From: JABJGO01 sp963921245
GTDB lineage: Bacteria > Pseudomonadota > Alphaproteobacteria > Rhodospirillales > Casp-alpha2
Length of the DNA: 64,000 nt
NCBI GenBank assembly: GCA_963921245.4
Contig: CAWUEY030000001.1
Coordinates: 1,798,001-1,862,000, forward strand
Direction: 5' to 3'
Of the stretch, positions 58,875 through 64,000 are shown in pieces. Position 1 is the stretch's first letter. Each line of letters starts with the position of its first letter. Made by a program: the position numbers and the translations under genes. The notes beneath the pieces were generated by a model. It was given only the letters and a program-made list of their open reading frames with translations. It was not told where the DNA came from and did not search any database.

Positions 58875-59666
58875 TTGGTTACCATTGCCACCTGGAATGT
58901 GAATTCCATCAAGGCGCGCTTGCCGCGCGTGGTTGAGTGGTTGCGGGAAACCGGTCCCGATATCGTTCTGTTGCAGGAACTCAAATGCGTGGACGAGGCC
59001 TTCCCGGCCATGGAAATAGAGGATTTGGGCTACAACGTGGCCGTTGTAGGGCAAAAAACCTATAACGGCGTTGCCATCCTATCGAAATCGCCCATGGAAG
59101 TGGAGCGCACGGAACTCCCCGGTGATGACATCGACGAGCAGGCCCGCTATATCGAGGCTGTGATCGGTACTCTGCGGGTGGCCTCCCTCTACCTGCCCAA
59201 CGGCAACCCGACCCGCAACGACGATGGTTCCAACCATAAAAAATTCGACTATAAACTGCGCTGGATGGATCGCCTCAATGCGCATGTCAGGGGCCTGCTG
59301 GGCCATGACGAGATGATTGTGCTGGGCGGTGACTACAACCTGTGCCCCACGGACGAAGACGTTTATGACCCGGTGGGCTTTGCCGACGATGCGCTCTGCC
59401 GCCCGGAAAGCCGGGCCCGTTATCGATCGCTGATTAACCTGGGCCTGACCGAGGCCTTCAGTACCCTGCACGCCAGTGCCCATCGCTACAGCTACTGGGA
59501 CTATCAGCGCGGTGCCTGGCCCAAGGATAACGGCGTGCGGATCGACCATCTTCTGCTGTCGCCCGAAGCCGCCGACCGGTTGCAGGATTCCGGGATCGAC
59601 AAGGGTCCCCGCGGTAAGGAAAAAGCCTCTGACCACACACCTGTGTGGTGTACACTCGATGTGTAG
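58875..59666 (+). CDS. xth: Exodeoxyribonuclease III (AP endonuclease)
   Basis: 263 residues. VTIATWNVNSIKARLPRVVEWL starts the DNase I-like fold. DIVLLQELKCVDEAFP (catalytic Glu), MIVLGGDYNLCPTDEDVYDP (Asp and Asn) and KASDHTPVW (Asp-His) are all present. It acts in base-excision repair. GTG or ATG usage: the start is a GTG-like MVTIATWN near 58875 (seen as TTG), 12 bp after erpA. Confidence 0.95.
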   Translation: MVTIATWNVNSIKARLPRVVEWLRETGPDIVLLQELKCVDEAFPAMEIEDLGYNVAVVGQKTYNGVAILSKSPMEVERTELPGDDIDEQARYIEAVIGTLRVASLYLPNGNPTRNDDGSNHKKFDYKLRWMDRLNAHVRGLLGHDEMIVLGGDYNLCPTDEDVYDPVGFADDALCRPESRARYRSLINLGLTEAFSTLHASAHRYSYWDYQRGAWPKDNGVRIDHLLLSPEAADRLQDSGIDKGPRGKEKASDHTPVWCTLDV

Positions 59667-59729
59667 CATCACGGATGATCTGCACCTTAACTCAACCCGC
59701 AACCATATTTCAAACTCAGGGAGAACCAG

Positions 59730-60935
59730 GTGCCTGTTACCCTTAACCCCAAGGTGTCGGCCATTGAAGAGCCGCCGGTTCTGGATGCTGCGAACTGGGT
59801 ATGCCCGGAAAATTTCGGACCGGACAAGCCGCTGATCAATGTCTCGCAGGCTGTGCCCGGATATGCGCCTGCGCCCGATCTGATGGATCATCTGGCAACC
59901 GTCGTTCATGAAAACAACAGCGCCTTTTATACGGGCGTTCAGGGGATCGATCCGTTACGCGATGCGCTGGCGCGCACGATGAGCACAGTTTATAAGGGCG
60001 CGCTCACCGCCCCCGACGTGATGATCACGGCGGGTTGTAACCAGGCCTTCTATATCGCCATGACCACACTGGTGCAGCCAGGACAGTCCGTGGTTCTGCC
60101 CTGGCCCTGGTACTTCAATCACCGCATGACCCTCGACATGCTGGGAATCCGGGTGATACCGCTGCCCTGCCACGCCGAAAGCGGCATGATCCCCGACCCG
60201 GTTCAGCTTGCCGATGTGATTGCGGACGACACGGCCGCCATTGTACTGGTGACACCCAACAATCCGACAGGTGCGGTGTATCCGCCTGCGGTTATCGCCG
60301 CGGTCCACGCCATTGCGAAAGGACACGGGATTTCCTTGGTCCTCGACGAAACCTATCGAGATTTCCTGCCGGTGGACTACGGGCCGCCCCATGCCCTGTT
60401 CAGTGACGCCGGATGGCGGGACAGCGGACTGGTACATCTCTACAGCTTTTCCAAGGTGTTTAGCCTGACCGGCTATCGCACGGGTGCCTTGGTCGCCGCG
60501 CCCCGCATTGTCGAGGAAGCCGCCAAGGTCATGGACTGCCTCGCCATTTGTGCCCCGCATGTGGGGCAGCGCGCCGCGCTGTTCGGGCTCGAACAACTGG
60601 GCGAGTGGTGCGCGGAAAAGCGTGATCTTATGGCTGGACGGGTGGCGGCCTTCCGCGAGGCCATGACGCAGAGCAATTCCGGCTATCAGGTGCGTTCCAT
60701 GGGGGCCTATTTTGCCTATGTGGAACACCCGTTTAGCGGACAGTCCTCCCGCGCGGTGGCACAACGACTGGCGCGCGAACAGAACCTGTCGTGCATGTCC
60801 GGCGATATGTTCAGCCCCGGAAACCTGCCCGTTGATCAGGATCGCATGCTGCGCTTTGCGTTTGCCAATGTGGAGACAGAGATCATGCCAGCGCTCGCCC
60901 GACGGCTGTCCGCAGACACTGCCTCTCTGGATTGA
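59730..60935 (+). CDS. PLP-dependent aminotransferase, class I/II
   Basis: 401 residues. The PLP-binding lysine is in YSFSKVFSLTGYRTGALVA (about residue 235). Other landmarks are MITAGCNQAFYIAM, VTPNNPTGAVYPPAVI (NPTG) and LVLDETYRDF (DETY). The C-terminal small domain has LARLSAD. It resembles aspartate/aromatic aminotransferase-fold enzymes used for amino acids, but the substrate cannot be fixed. The start is GTG (MPVTLNPK). Confidence 0.9.
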   Translation: MPVTLNPKVSAIEEPPVLDAANWVCPENFGPDKPLINVSQAVPGYAPAPDLMDHLATVVHENNSAFYTGVQGIDPLRDALARTMSTVYKGALTAPDVMITAGCNQAFYIAMTTLVQPGQSVVLPWPWYFNHRMTLDMLGIRVIPLPCHAESGMIPDPVQLADVIADDTAAIVLVTPNNPTGAVYPPAVIAAVHAIAKGHGISLVLDETYRDFLPVDYGPPHALFSDAGWRDSGLVHLYSFSKVFSLTGYRTGALVAAPRIVEEAAKVMDCLAICAPHVGQRAALFGLEQLGEWCAEKRDLMAGRVAAFREAMTQSNSGYQVRSMGAYFAYVEHPFSGQSSRAVAQRLAREQNLSCMSGDMFSPGNLPVDQDRMLRFAFANVETEIMPALARRLSADTASLD

Positions 60936-61187
60936 AAGCTGGGCGGAGTCGTTATTCCGGCAAAAACACCCGACGTTATCTTTGCTCAATAGAGGTCTTT
61001 CAACCCCGCAAAACGAACGGCGCGGCGCCGCATTTTTGAAAATCGGCAGCGGCGCGAGCGGTATCCGTTACTTTGCGCGGGCAAAAAGTCGCTATCTGTA
61101 AGGGTTGTAAGGGCTTCGGCTGTGATCATCTTTACAGACGGGTGTTTCCGGTGTTGCGATTTCCACAAACGGAATATTCGTGCACCC

Positions 61188-63050
61188 CTACTCCACTTGG
61201 CTAACATCACGGATCGCGCCGCGTGAGGCCGATGTGGTCATCGCCGCATAGGCGCGCAAGGCCGGACTGATGGCACGGGTGCGCTCCTTCACAGGTTTCC
61301 ACGCGGTGCCGTTTCTCGCGTCCATGGCGGCGCGCCGCCGGGCCATTTCCGCACTCTCGACGGCAACCCGGATGGCGCGTTCAGGAATGCTGATTTCAAT
61401 GGTATCGCCATCTTCGATCAGGCCAATAGCGCCCTTTTCCGCCGCCTCGGGTGACACATGGCCGATGGAAAGCCCCGACGTGCCGCCGGAGAACCGTCCA
61501 TCGGTGAGCAAGGCGCACGCCTTGCCGAGGCCCATGGATTTTAGGTAGCTGGTCGGATAGAGCATCTCCTGCATGCCCGGACCGCCCTTTGGTCCTTCAT
61601 AGCGAATGATGACCACGTCGCCGGGCTGGATTTCGCCGCCGAGAATTCGCTCGATGGCCTCATCCTGGCTTTCCATGATCACGGCCTTGCCGGTGAAGGT
61701 CAGACACTCTTCATCAACACCTGCGGTTTTTACCACGCAGCCCTCTTCGGCGATGTTGCCGTACAGAACAGCGAGCCCGCCGTCCGGGCTGTAGGGATGC
61801 TCGATATCGCGGATACAGCCTTGCTCCCGGTCGAGGTCGAGAGAATTGTAAAGCTTGGACTGCGAGAACGCGGTTTGCGTCGGCACGTTACCGGGGGCGG
61901 CCATGTAGAACTGGATGATATCCTCGTTATCCGTCCGTCGTACATCCCAGGTATCGATAGCCTCGCCAATCGTAGGGGTGTGAATCGTCGGGTTGGCGCG
62001 GTGAATCAGACCACCGCGCTCCAGTTCGCCCATAATCCCCATGATGCCGCCCGCGCGGTGGAAATCTTCCATGTGATATTTGCTGGTGGACGGCGACAAC
62101 TTGCTCAGGTGGGGCACCTCGCGGCTGAGACGGTCCATGTCTTTCATGGTGAAATCGAGCTTGGCTTCCTGCGCCATGGCCAACAGGTGCAGCACGGTAT
62201 TGGTTGAGCCGCCCATGGCGATATCCACGGCCATGGCATTCTCGAACCCTTCGAATGAGCCCACGGACCGCGGCAGGATGCTGTCATCGCCATCCTCATA
62301 ATAGCGCTGACAGAGCTCCATGATCTGGTGTCCGGCGGCCAGGAACAGCTTCTTGCGCGCCGCATGGGTTGCCAGCACGGAACCATTGCCGGGTAGCGCC
62401 AGACCGATGGCTTCGGCCAGGCAGTTCATGGAATTGGCGGTAAACATACCGGAGCAGGAACCACAGGTAGGACAGGCGCTGCGTTCGAATTTCAGCGCAT
62501 CTTCATCGGAGGTCTGCGGGTTGGCGGCGTGGACCATGGCGTCGATCAGATCGGCCTTGCGCTCCTCGCCGTCCACTTCCATTTTGCCCGCTTCCATGGG
62601 ACCACCGGAAACAAACACGGCGGGAACGTTCAGGCGCATGGCGGCCATGAGCATGCCCGGCGTGATCTTGTCGCAATTGGAGATACAGACCATGCCGTCG
62701 GCACAATGGGCATTGACCATGTATTCCACCGAGTCCGCGATCAATTCGCGCGACGGTAGACTGTAAAGCATGCCGTCGTGGCCCATGGCGATGCCGTCGT
62801 CAACGGCGATGGTGTTGAATTCCTTAGCAACACCACCGGCCTCCTCGATTTCGCGCGCCACCATCTGGCCCAGGTCTTTCAGGTGCACATGACCGGGCAC
62901 GAACTGGGTAAAGGAGTTCACTACGGCAATAATGGGTTTGCCGAAATCGTCATCTTTCATGCCGGTCGCACGCCAGAGACCGCGGGCACCGGCCATATTG
63001 CGACCGTGGGTGGAGGTTTTGGAGCGAAGGTCGGGCATAACAGGCCTCAA
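61188..63050 (-). CDS. ilvD: Dihydroxy-acid dehydratase IlvD
   Basis: 620 residues, the third step of valine and isoleucine biosynthesis. GMVCISNCDKITPGMLMAAM and ACPTCGSCSGMFTANSMNCL hold the Fe-S cluster cysteines, and FSGGTSGLSIGHVSPEA the C-terminal substrate site. MPDLRSKTSTHGRNMAGARG is the usual start, at M5 of the frame. It is divergent from the next gene and has no other ilv gene beside it. Confidence 0.97.
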   Translation of the reverse strand: MRPVMPDLRSKTSTHGRNMAGARGLWRATGMKDDDFGKPIIAVVNSFTQFVPGHVHLKDLGQMVAREIEEAGGVAKEFNTIAVDDGIAMGHDGMLYSLPSRELIADSVEYMVNAHCADGMVCISNCDKITPGMLMAAMRLNVPAVFVSGGPMEAGKMEVDGEERKADLIDAMVHAANPQTSDEDALKFERSACPTCGSCSGMFTANSMNCLAEAIGLALPGNGSVLATHAARKKLFLAAGHQIMELCQRYYEDGDDSILPRSVGSFEGFENAMAVDIAMGGSTNTVLHLLAMAQEAKLDFTMKDMDRLSREVPHLSKLSPSTSKYHMEDFHRAGGIMGIMGELERGGLIHRANPTIHTPTIGEAIDTWDVRRTDNEDIIQFYMAAPGNVPTQTAFSQSKLYNSLDLDREQGCIRDIEHPYSPDGGLAVLYGNIAEEGCVVKTAGVDEECLTFTGKAVIMESQDEAIERILGGEIQPGDVVIIRYEGPKGGPGMQEMLYPTSYLKSMGLGKACALLTDGRFSGGTSGLSIGHVSPEAAEKGAIGLIEDGDTIEISIPERAIRVAVESAEMARRRAAMDARNGTAWKPVKERTRAISPALRAYAAMTTSASRGAIRDVSQVE

Positions 63051-63337
63051 AAAATCACGAAGTTGGGCACGAAGTTGGTGTGGCTAAAATGGTAGATAGG
63101 CACAATACTGTCAAACCTCACCGCCCGCCAGCGGAATCGAAAGAAACGCGTTCCTCCCCCGCGCGCCAATCCGGTTAGAAAACCGCCGCTCTCTCCCTCT
63201 TCTGTTGGCAAGGAATTCGGAATCTTGTTTGTTTGGAAAATCCGAAGCAAGACCCAAACAGATATTATTTTCCAAAACCAGCGCTTTCCCCTACGCTGCC
63301 GACCTTTAGCCGCCAATGAACACCCGAGAGGAAGATC

Positions 63338-64000
63338 ATGTCCAGAGAAACACCTACAGGACCTGCGGTGGAAACGGTTGATACGCTCGTCGTCGGTGGC
63401 GGTCAGGCGGGGATCGCCATGAGCGAGCATCTGGGCAACCACGGTATCAATCACCTGGTGCTGGAACGCGATCGTATAGCCGAGCGCTGGCGGTCTGGTC
63501 GCTGGGATTCCCTGGTCGCCAATGGCCCTGCGTGGCACGACCGCTTTCCCAATCAGCAATTCACGGTAAGTGAGGCCGATGCATTTCCGGGCAAGGAAGA
63601 GGTTGCCGATTACTTCGTTCGCTATGTGGACATGATCAAGGCCCCTGTACGCTGTGGTGTTGAGGTGCTGGACGCTGTGAAAAAGGATGGGGCGCCGGGC
63701 TTTCAGGTGAAAACCTCTGACGGCATGATCGAAACCCGAAACATTGTCGCGGCGACCGGCCCGTTTCAGATGCCTGTGATCCCGCCGCTCATCACGGAGG
63801 ATGCACCGGTTGAACAACTGCATTCTGCGGCCTATCGCAATCCACAACAACTGCCGGACGGTGCCGTTATGGTGGTGGGTGCGGGATCATCAGGGGCGCA
63901 GATTGCCGATGAGCTGTCACGGGCAGGTCGCAAGACCTATCTGTCTGTCGGGCCGCACGAACGCCCGCCGCGGATGTACCGTGGCCGCGATTTTGTCTGG
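63338..64000 (+). CDS. Flavin-containing monooxygenase, N-terminal part (cut by right edge)
   Basis: 221 codons visible. VDTLVVGGGQAGIAMSEHLG is the FAD motif (GxGxxG-like), AERWRSGRWDSLVANGPAWH resembles the BVMO/FMO fold, NIVAATGPFQMPVIPP is the ATG motif, and AVMVVGAGSSGAQIADELSR is the NADPH site (GxGxSG). The start ATG 63338 follows GAGAGGAAGATC. It is likely an FMO or Baeyer-Villiger-type enzyme of unknown substrate; the C-terminus is outside the window. Confidence 0.85.
   Translation, partial: MSRETPTGPAVETVDTLVVGGGQAGIAMSEHLGNHGINHLVLERDRIAERWRSGRWDSLVANGPAWHDRFPNQQFTVSEADAFPGKEEVADYFVRYVDMIKAPVRCGVEVLDAVKKDGAPGFQVKTSDGMIETRNIVAATGPFQMPVIPPLITEDAPVEQLHSAAYRNPQQLPDGAVMVVGAGSSGAQIADELSRAGRKTYLSVGPHERPPRMYRGRDFVW

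Noticed and set aside
63047..63850. 267-residue frame on the minus strand
   Set aside because: Runs antisense to the flavin monooxygenase start and through the ilvD intergenic gap.

Overview
The window is chromosomal DNA of an alphaproteobacterium, probably of the Rhodospirillales type. The grounds are the gene set and order: hpnE for hopanoids, an RpoH with the QKKLFFSLR box, the block mltB-rlpA-dac-tmk-holB-metG-tatD-MBL hydrolase, a type 2 argC, and erpA-xth. I cannot name a genus from sequence alone. Positions 1-30847 and 57172-64000 are mostly core genes at moderate GC. Positions 33285-57189 are an integrated mobile element.

Left core (1-18039): end of hpnE, ispH, an mlaA-like gene, rpoH and mazG with overlapping stops, a broken galE, then a long leftward block of cell-wall and housekeeping genes (PhnP-like MBL hydrolase, tatD, metG, holB, tmk, D-Ala-D-Ala carboxypeptidase, rlpA, mltB, a frameshifted ydcF-like gene, argC). 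Accessory segment (about 18.1-25.7 kb): it lies between argC and rpsI, which are usually neighbours in this class. It holds a molybdopterin-oxidoreductase relic, an MttB-family methyltransferase gene, a stump of a LysR gene, a sulfotransferase gene broken by an indel and a run of 15 G, fpr, an SDR gene, a LysR regulator and a divergent haloacid-dehalogenase gene. Then come rpsI-rplM, an enoyl-CoA hydratase gene, two small proteins, a transaldolase-like aldolase, a class III aminotransferase, repeats, and an unrecognised 448-residue protein.

Mobile element (33285-57189): two 99-bp direct repeats differing at one base flank it. The right copy is the 3' end of tRNA-Glu(UUC) plus its terminator, so this is a clear tRNA-targeted integration of about 23.8 kb. 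From left to right: a DUF4258-type toxin with an HTH antitoxin; a pair of unknown small genes behind their own promoter; a HigBA-like pair with two palindromic operators; an EcoRI-family adenine methyltransferase overlapping a DUF262-HNH protein; a tyrosine integrase; a leftward operon with a LuxR-type HTH protein, small phage-like proteins, a CobT-like VWA protein and a CobS-like AAA+ ATPase; then a rightward block with a small-terminase candidate, two tiny coupled genes, TerL, a portal protein, a striking CTAG-rich repeat cluster, a small HTH/zinc-ribbon protein, a 50-residue protein and a PDDEXK nuclease; then a second HigBA-type pair; and a leftward operon of four small genes next to attR. 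There are DNA-packaging genes but no capsid, tail or lysis genes, so the element is either a phage satellite or a reduced prophage.

Right core (57172-64000): tRNA-Glu, fbp, erpA, xth, an aminotransferase, ilvD and the start of a flavin monooxygenase gene. Several genes outside the element (galE, ydcF-like, sulfotransferase) carry frameshifts. Some sit in homopolymers and could be sequencing errors; galE has three separate ones.
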